In this document: in pieces, positions 1 through 12,015 of the stretch
Position numbering within the stretch: the stretch's first letter is position 1
Layout of the letters: each line of letters opens with the position of its first letter
Origin: Eutypa lata
Taxonomy: Eukaryota; Ascomycota; Sordariomycetes; Xylariales; Diatrypaceae
Direction of reading: 5' to 3'
DNA: 64,000 nucleotides
Assembly: GCA_022661535.1 (NCBI GenBank)
Contig: JAKULF010000011.1
Location: 1,116,001-1,180,000 of the forward strand
Notes under the pieces: model-generated
Told to the model about the DNA's origin: nothing
The model's database searches: none
The model's input: only the letters and a program-made list of their open reading frames with translations
Position numbers and translations under genes: made by a program

Positions 1-2109
1 TGCTTTTGCCGCTGGCTGTACAGGGACTCCGCCGACGTGATGCAGTGCATGTTGGCGCCGAGCTTGTTCATCGTCTCAAGCCATTCCTCGTATTCATCTG
101 AGTCGAAGACTATACCGCCACCTATGTTTGGAAGAAAAATAAAATGTCAGTTCAGTTAATTAGTCTTAGGCAATGTTCGCCCTTATTTGTACGATTCTAG
201 TGTCTAGGCTCACCCGTCCATGGAAGAAAAGAAGGCAAGGGAAAGAGGGGGTGGAGGTTTGGGAGATACTTTATCCAAGCGAGGAAAATGGAGGAAGCAA
301 TAGAATATAATATAACACTCTTTCTGCACACACATGCAAGGAAAGCGAAATAAAAATAGGGGGGGGGAGGGTTGGAGATGAAGGCAAGGACAAAAACAAG
401 GCTTCCCAACGGAAAGAGGGAAAACAGGAAACGATGAAAACAAAGCACAAGAAGAAGACGACTCACCAGCCTGCAAATAAGCGACCCCATCCTTGACCAT
501 CATAGTGCGCAGCGCAATGCACGTATCCATGGCGCCGCGGGCCTCCCTGCCCTCGCCGCCGTCGACGTCGACGCTCCCGTAGCCGAAGTAGCCGACGGCG
601 CCGGCGTAGACGCCGCGGCGCTCCTGCTCGAGCTCGGCGATGAGCTCCATGGCCCTGACCTTGGGGGCGCCGGAGACGGTGCCGGCGGGGAAGATGGAGC
701 GGAAGGCGTCGAAGCGGGTGCGCCCTTCCCGCAGGACCCCGGACACCTGCGACACCAGGTGCTGGACGTGGCTGAACTTCTCGACCACCATGAGGCGGTC
801 GACGCGCGTCGTCCGCGGGTCGCACACCCGGTTGACGTCGTTGCGCGCCAGGTCCACCAGCATGACGTGCTCGGCGCGGTCCTTGAGCGAGCTCCGGAGC
901 GCGTCCGCGAGCCGCGCGTCGTCGTCCGCCGTGCGGCCCCGCTTCACCGTCCCCGCGATCGGGTGCGTTATGATGCGGCCGCCCTCCTCTTTGACGAGGA
1001 GCTCGGGCGACGCCCCGACGATCTGGAATCCCCCTTCCCCGCTATCGTCGCCACCGCAATCGATGTAGAACAGATAGGGCGACGGGTTCACCGTCCGCAG
1101 GTGCCGGTAGATGTTGAACGGGTGCAGGGACGTGGGGCGCGCGAACCGCTGCGACGGCACGGCTTGGATGATGTCGCCCGCGACGATGTGCTTCTTGAGC
1201 TCGGTGACGTGGCGCTCGTACCCGTCGCGGCCGATGTTGGACGTGTACTCGCGGCCGAGCTCGATGGGCTGCTGCTCCGGGAGGGGGATATCGGGGGCGT
1301 TGAGGACGTCGACGAGCTCGGCGATGATGGCCGTGGCGCGGGCGTACTCATCCGCGAGCGCTTTCGCTTTCGCTTTCGCTTTCTCTTTTCCTTCGCTACT
1401 ACTACCATTTGATGATGATGATGAGGAGGAATCCAGGTAATCCTCCGGTATCTGCAAATACGTGATGACTTTCGCGACGCCGTAGAACCTATCAAAGGCG
1501 ACGATGGTGTCGAACAGCATGAACAGGGACTCGGGGATGCCGAGGGGATCTCGCATGGGGCGGGCGGTCTTCGGCTCGAAGTAGCGCACGCAGTCGTAGC
1601 CCACGTAGCCGATGGCGCCTCCTGTCAGGGGCGGGAGCTGGAGACCCGGGACCTCGGCGACGGCGTGCAGCGCGAGCTCGGCCTCGAGGGCCGGTAAGGG
1701 GTCGACGGCATCGCCGTGTCCGGGGCCGGTCTTGAGGATCTTGCGCGGGTTCGCGCCGACGAAGCTGTATCGGCCTACTTGCTCGGTCGCGGCGCTCTCG
1801 TACAGGAACGAGTAGTTCGACTGTGACTGGGACTTGGAGCGGTGGTGGGCGGCGATCTTCAGGTAGGCGGCCGAGGGCGTGACGAGGTCGGAGGGGATCT
1901 GGCCGTACAAGGGTACCAGGTTCGGCTTCTTGGCGCCTGGCTTTTGGGGTTTCGCGAGAAGCTCTTTGATCGTTTCGAGAGTCGGTTGAACGACGTGCTG
2001 TGGAGGGTGAGAGGTGGGAAGGCACCGATTGTTAGAGAGGGAGCTTCTTCAGTAGAACATGTATGTAATCGATCAATCAATTGGGATGGATTCTTACTGC
2101 TTGATCCAT
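1..2109 (-). CDS. trpE: Anthranilate synthase component I (TrpE), 3' end outside window
   Basis: Catalyses chorismate plus glutamine (or ammonia) to anthranilate, the first committed step of tryptophan synthesis. Exons by splice signals: 2098-2109 (ATG GAT CAA GCA), 467-1997 and 1-121, continuing past the left edge. Introns are 1998-2097 (GTAAGA..CACAG) and 122-466 (GTGAGT..CATAG). The frame is open upstream of TTG 1910 to the acceptor at 1998, so the tiny first exon sets the start. Chorismate-binding signatures include VDLARNDVNR, GTVSGAPKVRAMELI and, in exon 3, GGGIVFDSD. The tryptophan feedback site reads LYES (residues 69-72) where LLES is usual. A Ser-rich stretch followed by Lys-Ala repeats, coded near 1350-1440, is a low-complexity insert between the N-terminal and chorismate-binding parts. 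There is no glutamine amidotransferase domain in view. As in other fungi, that half is expected in a separate multifunctional protein. Confidence 0.95.
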
Positions 2110-3040
2110 ATTGGATCTTGTCTGTATGATGGACCAACAGTTGAGAGGTTCTTGGGGTTGTATCACATCCTCTGGTGTTGTAACTTTTTTAATTTCTTAT
2201 ACCTGGAAAAAGAGCTTGTTTAGGTTGACTCATATACTTACTTCGTACCTACGTGTATTATGGCTCACTGATGTTACTTCTATAATTAACTCCCTACCAC
2301 TGTAGCAGTGAAGTAACTAGCGCGGGGCAATTAACCTTTGCCTGTGAAACTTGTCAAGCCACAATAATACCCCTCACTAAAAATTAAGTACCTTGTTAGA
2401 CAGGGTTCATCTTTCCTAATTTATCGTGGTTGCATAGAGCAGTTCTTGTCCATGAGCCATGTCGCTGCTACCTGTATTTATATAGGTAGAGAAAGTTAGG
2501 TAGGTACTTAATATATAAGTAGTAATTCAAATTCTATTACCCCTGATGGCATCAAGTGATTGTTCTTATTCACTGCTCTTGAGGGTACCCTGCAAAACTG
2601 TGTATAGACCCCTCTGAAGCCCCCTTATATCCTGATAGATGCTTTTGGAGGTTATGTTTTGTCTTGATACCATACTCCAACTAGTCCGTCTAGGTATTTC
2701 CCTTGAATTAATACAAATATCAACTCATCTTTTAAAGCCTTGTTTAATATACCATCCACATCCACATCCGTATCCTACTCCCATCCTACCCCTCGACCTA
2801 TATAGGCCAAGGCGGTTCGTAGACAGCATCATGCGAATATCCCCTTAATTTAACCCGTGAACCAACGCCTAGGCAGCTAGCCAGCAAGCGCACCTTCGTA
2901 ACATATAACATTTCCCTTCCCCTTTTCCTTTTCCATGGAGAAATCAAAAGCCAAAGTCTGTTCTTCTTCTTTCTTATCTTCCTTCCTTCTTTTCTTCCTC
3001 TCTCCTCATTTGCCATTTTTACCATACGTGGGGGGGGGGA
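2110..3040. other. Intergenic: trpE 5' region and 3' flank of the next gene
   Basis: Apart from the TGACTCA site this holds AT-rich sequence with short TAGGTA runs and a CT-rich stretch near 2960-3000. No coding region with splice support was found. Confidence 0.6.
2226..2232. promoter_or_regulatory. GCN4/CPC1-type site TGACTCA upstream of trpE
   Basis: A perfect TGACTCA lies about 117 bp upstream of the trpE ATG. Gcn4 in yeast and CPC1/CpcA in filamentous fungi bind this bZIP site and induce amino-acid biosynthesis genes, including trp genes, under general amino acid control. The motif and position are seen; binding is inferred. Confidence 0.6.
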
Positions 3041-3822
3041 TCAACTCTCAACAGCGAGCGCCTTCGCGCCCACCAGCCTAACCCTCCCCCCCTTTCCGCT
3101 ACTCTCCGTGCCAACGATCCAGTACTCGACCCTGGCGCCGCCGCCGTACGGGACGCGGTACACGCGGGCATCGCTCCCCTTGGTTGCCTTGCGCACCGCG
3201 TCGAGGAGGTTGGCGTACTGGCCGCGCGGGTCCCAGTCGGCCGGGTCCTGGATCTCGATGCCGGCGTTCGAGGGGGAGGGGTGCTGAATTAAGGTGGCGA
3301 ATTCTTCTGTTTTTGGGGGCGCGGGGGGAGTTTCGAATGTTAGCGTGTCTATATAGGCTGAGATGGGAAGATATGTATGTGTGTGTGTGTGCGCGCGTGT
3401 GTTGAAACAATAGAAAGAGGAGGGAGGAAGTATCTCTGTCTCTATCTGTATATACTGGAAGGTAGGTAGGTAGGTGGAGAGATACTCTTGCGCATGCGAT
3501 ATGTTAAAAAGAATATGTCAGAGCGCATCGCTGTGATCAATAGGTGCATAACAAGCACGCAAACAAACGTACCTTCATCCGGCAACCCCTTCTTCCCACC
3601 CTCGTCCTCCCACGCCAAGCAGACCGGCACGAAAGGCTCGTCCGCATCGCTGACGTAGAACGCATCCTTCGTCGCGTCCAGGATCGCGGCGGGGATCTGC
3701 GCTCCGACGTCCGTCGTCTTCAGTTCCTTCTCTTTCTTATCTGCCTTCTTCGCTGTGATCCCTTCGTTCGGGTCCTGGTTCGCCTTGTTCAGGAACGCCA
3801 TGTAATCCTCGTCCGTCGCCAT
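3041..3822 (-). CDS. Conserved-looking fungal protein of unknown function
   Basis: Two exons, 3573-3822 and 3041-3306, are joined across a 266-bp intron (donor GTACGT, branch CTAAC near 3340, acceptor ACAG), giving 171 residues. The protein starts MATDEDYMAFLNKANQDPN, with a Lys/Glu-rich linker, and then a compact acidic/aromatic region (FVPVCLAWEDEGG, DWDPRGQYANLL, VYRVPYGGGARVEYWIVG). The second half has the composition of a folded domain. I do not recognise the family and see no catalytic motif or membrane segment. The same frame stays open upstream to an ATG at 4173, so a 288-residue form is possible. Its first 40 or so residues are basic and free of acidic residues, like a mitochondrial presequence. 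The intron fit and frame continuity make a real gene likely; the start codon is uncertain. Confidence 0.7.
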
Positions 3823-3857
3823 TTTGTTGTCGTCTCGGTTGCTTCTTGCGCTAGTCG

Positions 3858-3879
3858 TTAGGTTTAGGTTTAGGTTTAG
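3858..3879. repeat. Short TTAGGT hexamer repeat in the 5' leader
   Basis: About three and a half copies of a TTAGGT hexamer lie 36-57 bp upstream of the ATG at 3822. They resemble a degenerate telomere-type repeat. If the longer start at 4173 is used, the repeat encodes an alternating Asn-Leu tract. Confidence 0.6.
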
Positions 3880-4173
3880 AAGGCGAATGGTAGGAGTGGG
3901 TTTCGTGTTTGTTGCCGTGAAGATGGACAACGGTCTTGGGTGAGATCGCTCTTGCCCTCGTGTGCAGTGGTGGTGGTGTTGGTGGTGGTGGTAGTAGTAG
4001 TGGCAATGGCGAATCGTGGTACGCTGCTGATGCAGATATCCTGGAGCCCCTCTCCCCGCGCTGTGCAACACAGGTAATCTAGCAGCTTTGAAGGCGAGCA
4101 ACCGGAATACGTTCCGAGGTCTAAATGCACTAGTATTGCGAAGAACCAAGGAAGAAAGGGACTGATTGATCAT

Positions 4174-4852
4174 AGATTCAACGAGAAGATGGTTAACTAG
4201 GTGAAGTATGTTCTCGATAGGTAGGTAGGTTAGAGTGTCGTACGTTAATTTAGCAGCTGCTTGTTGATACCTATAAACATTGGACCTATGAAAGGTAGTC
4301 AGTCTAGGTGGTTACATCATACTTCCTGAGCTTGAATTTAGATCTTGGCGCCCAATTGCATCTTTATTAGTGGGCTGGTTGGTCTCCCTACGTGCGAAGT
4401 CCCATCATCATCGGACTTGGTACTACGTACTGAGTATCTAAGATAGAAGATATCTATATTCTACGCACCATGAAATAATTTGTTCCCATCATTAGAAAGA
4501 CCTCGAAATCGCTTGAGCGACTTTGACAAGTCAATGAACAGATCATCAAATTATGCCCCAAGCAAGGATCAAGTAGTGTGGTCTTAACTACGTACATTGG
4601 AGACTAGACGATAAAACATTTACAGGTCACAGAAATCACGCACAACATTCACGTATCATCTTGCAAGGGAAAAAAGTTCCGTAGGGGGAATCTTAAGTTT
4701 CTTTTTTGTTCATTCATGCAATGTCTCATTAACCTGCAACTCGAATGCCAATCCTTTTTACGGTGGAATAACCCCCCATCGCAATAGCCCGAAGAGAACC
4801 CACAAACACCGACGCAAAGACCAGATACAGGGAAATGCAGACATTAGTCCGC
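4174..4852. other. Intergenic between the unknown gene and RPL3 3' end
   Basis: AT-rich DNA with scattered TAGGTA motifs. It should hold the promoter of the unknown gene and the RPL3 3' UTR. No further gene is supported. Confidence 0.6.
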
Positions 4853-6247
4853 TTATGCGGCCTGGACCAAATCCTTCTTGAGCGTACCCTGGAATTGCTT
4901 CTTCTCGGCAGGGGTCTGGAAAGCACCGTGACCGAACTCCGAGGAAGTATCGATCCATTTCAGCTGCACCTTCTCGAGAGCCTTTCTCGAGGTGTGCGTG
5001 AATAGGGACTTCCGTAGAGTGACAACTCTCTTCTTGACACCTGGGATAGAACCCTTGACCATGACGAAGTCGTTGTTGATCTCGCCATATCGGACGAAGC
5101 CACCCAGACTAGATAGACACGTTAGTTATGATATATAATATGACCTGTTCATGCACAATGACTTACGGAGTGATGGTCTTCTTGGTAACATCCTGGTCAG
5201 TGGAGGCGTTACCCTCGTTGTCACCCTTACCAATACGGTAAACCTTGTGGTTGACCGAGGTACGGTGGTGGTAACCGGCCTGACCAGCACGGGCAACAGT
5301 CCACTGGACGTGGGAAGGATGCCAAGCACCGATACAAGCGACCTTGCGGAGACCCTTGTGCGTCTTGCGCGGAAGCTTCTTGGTACCCCAACGGGCAGTG
5401 ACACCGTTGAAACCGTGACCCTTGGTGACACCAATGACATCGATCATCTCGTCCTGCTCGAAGATGGAGCTGATCTCGACGGGCTTCTCAAAGAGGCCAT
5501 TGCCGAAAGCGACCTTGTCGGCGATGGAACCACCGTTGACTTGGATCTCCATAAGGTGGGCCTTCTTCTGCTTGAGAGGGGTCTTGCGGACCTGAGTGTG
5601 GGCGAGGACACGGACGACGGTGCAGTACTTCTTGATGCGCTCGAGCTCGCGGGTGATGCCAGCACCGCTGTTGTCGGAGTGCTTCTTGGCATACTTGGTG
5701 AAAGCCTTCTTCTTGCTCTTGTACCAGTTCTTGTAGAAGCGACGCTTAACCTCGTCGCTCAGATGCTCGGCCCAGACGGTGGTGAGGGATCGGAGACCAC
5801 GGGGAGTCTCAATGTAGCCCACAAGACCGACAACGATCAACTATAGAGTTGTTAGCCATAGGCACATAGCCAAGCGGGCTGCGTTGTTCGTACAGGTGGG
5901 GTATCAATAATTGTGACGGCCTCAACAACTTCCTTCTTGTGCGATTTCGCGCCGGGTCGGTCGAGGTCACGAACGATCGTGGTCATACCAGCCTTGTAGC
6001 CCATGGAGGCAGTAAGGTGGACCGGCTTCTTGGGGTCATCCTTAGGGAAGCTATTGATACATAGGTTTGTTGATTAGCACTGAACTTGAATTGGCAGTGG
6101 AAGATCCGAATGTAATATCGATATGAGTAACAGAAGAGAGTAGGATTTAACTTACGACTTTACCTTTCCGCGGTGACGGGCAGCACGCTTTCTCGGCAAG
6201 AAAGCCAGAGAACCGTGGCGGGGAGCCTCGAACTTACGGTGCGACAT
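4853..6247 (-). CDS. RPL3: 60S ribosomal protein L3 (uL3)
   Basis: Structural protein of the large ribosomal subunit near the peptidyl-transferase centre. Four exons: 6156-6247, 5894-6050, 5167-5840 and 4853-5108. The introns are 105, 53 and 58 bp, all GT..AG. Spliced length is 392 residues, the usual fungal size. The N terminus [20 protein letters not shown] and the segments [56 protein letters not shown] and [16 protein letters not shown] are diagnostic of uL3. The ORF runs cleanly to LVQAA and stop. Codon use is strongly C/G-ending, as for a highly expressed gene. Confidence 0.97.
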
Positions 6248-7019
6248 CTTTGATTGATCCTTTGGGTGATGAAGGAAAACCAAAGGTGTGTCGTTGGGCG
6301 GAGTGAAAGAATTGAAGATCTAAAGGAAAATGTTCGTAGGTCACGAAAATTTCCTTTTGGATTGGATTGGGAAGTAGCTTTGGTGCGATAACTGCGGCTG
6401 ATAGAGTGAACCGAAAATTACCCGCTAGGGAAAATTAGTACCTAAGCGAAGATTACCTAAGACACTTTCACACTGCATCCGTGGCAATTGTGGGAGACCC
6501 ATATAAATCCTTTTCACTGCCCTCACTTAAACCCTAAAAGATAAAGGTCACATGATACCCGAAACGGCCATGTTTGGGTAAGATAAGGAAGCATTCAGAC
6601 ACTACATATCCACCAGTTACCACTAGCCACATTCTGGCTGAGGTCAGGTATCTGTGTTATTAAATCAAGCAACTGTAGGTGATCTCAGGCTATGCATATG
6701 TCTCGGTATATAAACAGACCTCACGAGTCACAACGGACTCAGCATTACGACATGGCATGTGAGACAGATAGGTAGGTAGGTATGTGAGCATAACTAGCAT
6801 TCAGCACACAATGTCGTTGATTTAATGGACTACCAAACACCTAAAAAGTGACTCCTAGACCGGTGCAACATCCTGTTGACACCAAAGTGGATGATGATGG
6901 AGAGAATCTCTCCTTATTCACCCAAGAATATACATCGTAATATGTAGGTTTTGAACAAAGACAGTAATAATGGGGTATGAATCATGTTACGTCTCCCTTC
7001 CCTTTCCCATCGTTTCATC
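6248..7019. other. Intergenic: RPL3 promoter and CYC8 3' region
   Basis: Contains the RPL3 5' leader, the telobox-like site and a TAGGTAGGTA run near 6770. No gene is seen. Confidence 0.6.
6529..6537. promoter_or_regulatory. Telobox-like AAACCCTAA upstream of RPL3
   Basis: The motif AAACCCTAA (TTAGGGTTT on the gene strand) lies about 280 bp upstream of the RPL3 ATG, just beyond an ATATAAA sequence at 6501-6507. Telobox elements bound by Tbf1-like factors are common in ribosomal-protein promoters of many fungi. Function here is inferred. Confidence 0.4.
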
Positions 7020-9965
7020 TTAAGCAGCACTTTCAGCCTTTGGTGCACCCATCAATCCATTAAGTCCTCCTGCGCTTGTGGGCGTTGATGTTTTCAACTC
7101 CGCTGTGGCCGCAGAGCCGGGTCCGGACACCGGTCCACCGACACTGGCCTTCTTCTCTTCTTCTCCACTGTCATCGTAGTCTTCATCGACATCCATCTTC
7201 CTAGCGGCACGTTCAGGTTCCGTCACTTGCGGGGGTACTACTGGTGCCGCGGGGTGATCCACACGAGGTCGCTCATCCTGTGGATATTCCTTTGGTGCAG
7301 GGGTAGGCGGGAGTCTTTCATGAAGAGGACCTGGCATAGGTGACAGACCCTGTTGCATCGGAGGGAGATGATTTGGCATAGCGTGCGCTGGTGGGTGGTG
7401 GGCTGCCTCTGATGGATGGTAACCATCATTAGCGTGCCGCTGCTCCTCAACACGACGCATCTCTTCAACACGCCTTTGCTCCTCAACATGGCGCTGCTCA
7501 TCAATGCGACGTTGTTCCTCAAAGCGGTGCGCGTCAGGAGAGCGGCGGTATGGATCCCGAAGCGGCGTCGAAGGACGCCGGTGTCGCACATCCTCCATGC
7601 GAGCTCGGTTTTCTTCGTTTGCCGGTTTCTTGATGGCCGGCTCATCCTCCCACTCCCGTAGCCTCTTGGAAGCCACAGAAGGAGGGCGGTCATGCTCGCG
7701 GTGGAAGTCGGGACCCAGGGGTCCTTTTGGGGGCTGAGGCACACCAGGCTCAATGCCACTAGGCATTCCGGGCTCTTGGGCGTGGCCATACGGCGGTGGA
7801 TGTTGAGGGTAAGCAGACTTAGGCGATGGCATCCGATTATCATGCAACGGTCGTGGTTCCGAGCGAGGTGAACCCGGTCGATATGACATTAGAGAATGAG
7901 GCGGGAGGCCACCGTTGGGCGGGCCATTTGCGGGTTGCAATTGTTGCGACGAGGGTGCTGGGGTATAGTTTGGATTGGTGACCCTCGCAGGCACTTGACC
8001 TGGAGGTGGAGGTTGCTGAGACGGCCCTGGGGGCGGAGGAGCGCCATATGGCGGGCCGGGAGATGGTCCTCTCCGAATGGGACCCGGGATTTGACGGCTT
8101 GCCTCGCCGCCATATGGTCTCATCTCCTGACGGGGACTAGGCTGCCTGGGGAGTGGAGGTGCAGGTCCGCGGAGAGGCTCTCCTCGTTGCTCATATGGGT
8201 TAGGTGGCTGAGGGTTGAGCTCATTAAGTCGCTGGCCGCCCCAACCATTAGCTGTACCAGGGCCAGGAGGGCCGCGGGGACCAGACCCAGCTTGCTGCAC
8301 GGGTCCAGAGCCATGCCAAGCAGGAGGCGGTGGGCCTTGGGCTTGATAAGACTGGGGATGGACGTCAGTCGGCACGGCCTGTGGTAGGTTGCCGCCTGTC
8401 TGGCCGCCACGCAACAGCTGTAGTCTTGCTTTGATATGCGGATTTCCTGGATCCAATTCAGCAGCCCGTTGGTATGCGTCGAGAGCGTCTGAGATCTGGT
8501 TGTTACATGACTCATACTAGAAGGTGGTTAGTCTATCTATATCTACTCTGTTGAAATCCTAGACAAACTTACCAGAGTACCCAAGTCATACCAGACTTCG
8601 GATATGTACGGATTCAGGCGTATCGCACGGGAATATGCATCTAGAGCATCCCGGTATTGGTTGATCTGGTAGTAAAGTACACCGATGGAGCACCAGAATG
8701 TAGGATTCCGCCCGTCACGGTACACGGCTTGTTGGTAGGCTTCGTAGGCCTTGGGGTACTTTTGCTGTGACATGTAGCAGCGACCAAGAAGATACCAGCT
8801 CTGCGCATCATTACCATCTATCGCATGTTAGCAAGTTATCTAAGACTTCCAGATCTAGATACTCACCAGCTGTGACGGATTTTTCCAGATATTCAATAGC
8901 TCGCTCCTGGCTCTGGAAGCTACTGCTTTGCTGGTGGTGGAGCCAGCCAAGTTGTTGCAACACCTTGGCATGGTTTGGATCACGATCAAGCACACGACCA
9001 TATGCAGCCTTAGCACTATCGTACTTCGCAAAAAGTCAGTATAATTCAAGAGTACGATGTAAATTCGAGTGAAACTTACGTCTTTCTGCTGTTCGTGAAC
9101 ATGACCAATCTGAAACCAAATGTCCTCCTCCGTCAAGGGCGGCGGCGGTGAGTTGACAATATATTTGAAGCACTCTAAGCTCTGACCGAACTTCTGCTGT
9201 TGCTTGTAGATTATACCAAGTCGGAAGTAGATTTCGTTGGCCTTCTCGAAGTCGGGCTGCATCTGCATCACTTGCGAGAACGCTTCCTCGGCGTGCTCTA
9301 GGGATCCGTATCTATCGTATAGAATACCTATACCGTACCAAAGTTTAGGCTCCTGGCTACCTGTTAGCGACTGTATAGTAAAAAGAGGGAAATACCCTAA
9401 CTACTACCTTTGGATTCGGGAGGTTCACGAGTGCAGACTGGTACGCAGCGTAAGCTTGTTGCAGTTCATCCATCATGAGGTAGCAATGGCCTATATAGAA
9501 TGGTCAGTGGTTGGTAGTGCACACAACTCATCTTGAGAACGTACCCAGGCTGCCCCAGACGTCACCATTGGTGCTGTCGATCTTTAGAATAGCATTTAGA
9601 TAATCCACCGCTTTGTGGAACTCTTCGCGTGTTCGGAGTATGAGACTGATGGCAGTCATTGCTGGAATCGACTGGGGGTTTGCGTGAAGCGCACGCTCGT
9701 ATGCGGCCATGGCATCATCCAAGTTGCCGAGGAGCTCAGAGAAACTACCTGTAGGAAGTTATTAGCATGCTAATCATTGGAATGCGACCAGTGTTTCCAT
9801 TTTCTACCTACCAATTTGCATCCAGACACCTTCATTAACGGCCATGATATGACGCGACGGGGTCCATTGATTAGCCTGGCCGGGCGGGCCGGGTGGAGGA
9901 GGTGCCTGAGGGCCATGGTGCTGCATTTGCATCGCCATCTGGGGCGAGGGGTGGTGATTTGCCAT
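7020..9965 (-). CDS. CYC8: General transcriptional corepressor Cyc8/Ssn6 (TPR protein)
   Basis: Adaptor that works with Tup1 to repress transcription. Seven exons: 9812-9965, 9545-9748, 9408-9490, 9080-9352, 8867-9023, 8573-8817 and 7020-8516. All introns are 49-63 bp, and all phases match over 870 codons. An N-terminal Pro/Gln-rich lead (MANHHPSPQMAMQMQ) is followed by about ten tetratricopeptide repeats. Conserved stretches include NPKEPKLWYGIGILYDRYGSLEHAEEAF, QIGHVHEQQKDYDSAKAAY, GRCYMSQQKYPKAYEAYQQAVYRDG and DALDAYSRAIRLNPYISEVWYDLGTL. The last exon is a long Pro-rich, disordered tail. It has a charged stretch of repeated EEQR units (coded about 7450-7520), a basic REWEDEPAIKKPANEE segment and an acidic patch near the C terminus. 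The acceptor for exon 4 was chosen at GCCAG/GAG because this restores the conserved NPK-EPKLWYG junction. Confidence 0.95.
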
Positions 9966-10140
9966 GTACGATTAAACAGTGAACTAAATATCAGGCCGGC
10001 CGCGGGACCGTCTGATATATCTCTAGTCGATAATGCCTATTTAGTCGCAAGAGTCTAAGATGTTCTTATCGCAAAAATAGGACTGAAGTCTTGCGCAAAG
10101 GGAATGGAAATAGGGAGCTGCACAAGGCGCTGTGCAGAAG

Positions 10141-10162
10141 GACTTCAAGAAATCTTGAAGTC
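10141..10162. promoter_or_regulatory. Perfect 10+2+10 dyad upstream of CYC8
   Basis: Arms GACTTCAAGA and TCTTGAAGTC are exact reverse complements around a central AA, about 176 bp upstream of the CYC8 ATG. It includes TTCnnGAA spacing resembling part of a heat-shock element. It could be a homodimer binding site or an mRNA hairpin in the leader. Confidence 0.5.
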
Positions 10163-11994
10163 AGGCAAACTCAGTTTTATATCCCAATGCCTTGGTAGTG
10201 GAGGCAAGTAATTGTTTTTAAGGTTACGCCGCCCCCGTCGCAGAACTCTCAACTCGTCGCAGTGTGGAGAAGCAAGTAGTTAAGCTTCAACGAGAAAAAA
10301 ACATGCATGTGCAGCTTCAAGCTAATAAGAATAAAGTAGAACTAATAAAAGTCCCGGATATCCGTAATACGAATAAATAAAAAAGAAATAAACAGTTCAC
10401 GTCAACGCTTAGTAGTTAGGAGGGGAAAAAACTAATGTTGACTTGAAGGGCCCAAGTTGTCGCAACTTAACAAGATGAATCTCTTAGGCGACGTTAAGGT
10501 ACTTGGCGTAAAAAGCTGCCGGAGATATTGCTCTGACGTACAGAGTATAGGCCAAAGGCCTATCAATGATTTTCAGATCAGCTGGAGATGAGGAGAATTG
10601 GTGTGGAAGTGAAGCTCAAATCCCCATAACACAAATCGGAGTAAAGGGGGGAATGGGCAGTGGAGTGATGGATGGTGATAGTAACAGAGAGGAAGAGGAG
10701 AGAGAGTGAGTGAGAGATGGATGGATGATGTGTGAACGGGAAGAGGCACGACGGGAAAAGAGGGATTCTTTGGGAAGAAGGGGCGAAGACTTTCCACTTC
10801 ACAACCTCCCAAACTACCCTTACCCAGCAACTAGCAGAGTCAGAAGGCGCGAGTTACTTTGTGGAGTACGACTAGAGTTCCTGGACTGATGAACCCTGAA
10901 GCGAGAAGTAGACGGATGTACCCAAACCGTAACCGACTTCAATGTTCTTAGATGCAGAGTGGGGCCGCCTTAAGTGGATCCAAGCTTGCCGTACGGATAC
11001 ATGCTGCGCATCCTAGCGCATCCTAGCTTTGAAATGTGGGTCGACCTATTTTTTAATTATGCCTACCTACGTACCTACTCTAATAGTCTGAAGAGTCCAT
11101 AGCTGTCACTCACTTGCTGCTGCTGAAAGGAGGCCATTTTGCCATTGAACCAACTTCTTGTATGTAGATACCATCACCAACCAATCTCATGCCTGCGAAT
11201 ATCTACTTATATATATCTGGCTTCCCTTTCCTATTTCTCTGCATAGCCATTAAAATAAAGCATATCAAGAGACAGATATATACATATCTGCATACTTACA
11301 CATACATGCATTCTTACATATAGACAGCACGTCAATGTGTAGAGCTAAGGTGGGCGGGAAGGTTCACGATCCTACATGGCTATACATATATATGTACGTT
11401 GTATGAAAGAGAATAAAGATCTGACCGCTTTCTTGACCTAAGGTCTGCCGTGAAATATTAACATTAACACAACAATCATGATTGTTCTTCAGGAATCAAG
11501 AATAAAGGAAAAAGACAGGATACCTTAAATATACTTCATAGATAATGTCATGCCTACCCTTCAGTTGCTTGCTATATTTGTCAAAATCGTTGGTTTGTCA
11601 AAATAGCGCTTTGACAATATACATAGCTAGTAGGTAACTATTACCAAACTACCTGCTCTATACCCACCTATGATAAGCACAACTGGTAGAGGTCTAGCTA
11701 CATAGCAAGAACAGAAGGTTATTCTTTGTTTAGCCTTGCCATTGGCCTCCCCTGGGTTTTCTGACATATTGGGTAATTTAAACTATAAACCTTCATAGGT
11801 ATAATCCATAGCATCGTGCGGATAGTTTAGAGTTCACGGGCTCTTTATACTTTTCTGTTTCCTCCCCTTTTTTTGTCTATTTTTACATAAACGGCCGAGG
11901 TGACGGTGTAGGCTAAAAAAGCGGCACTAATTTTCACCTGGAGCAAAGCTTGTTGCGGGGACCTTGTCTTTCTGCACAGCGGCTGCAGGATCGA

Positions 11995-12015
11995 ATGGAT
12001 GGATGGATGGATGGA
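11995..12015. repeat. (ATGG)n microsatellite
   Basis: About five tandem ATGG units seen directly. Confidence 0.85.

Noticed and set aside
5151..5846. 231-codon + strand ORF antisense to RPL3
   Set aside because: Mirror frame of a strongly codon-biased ribosomal gene.
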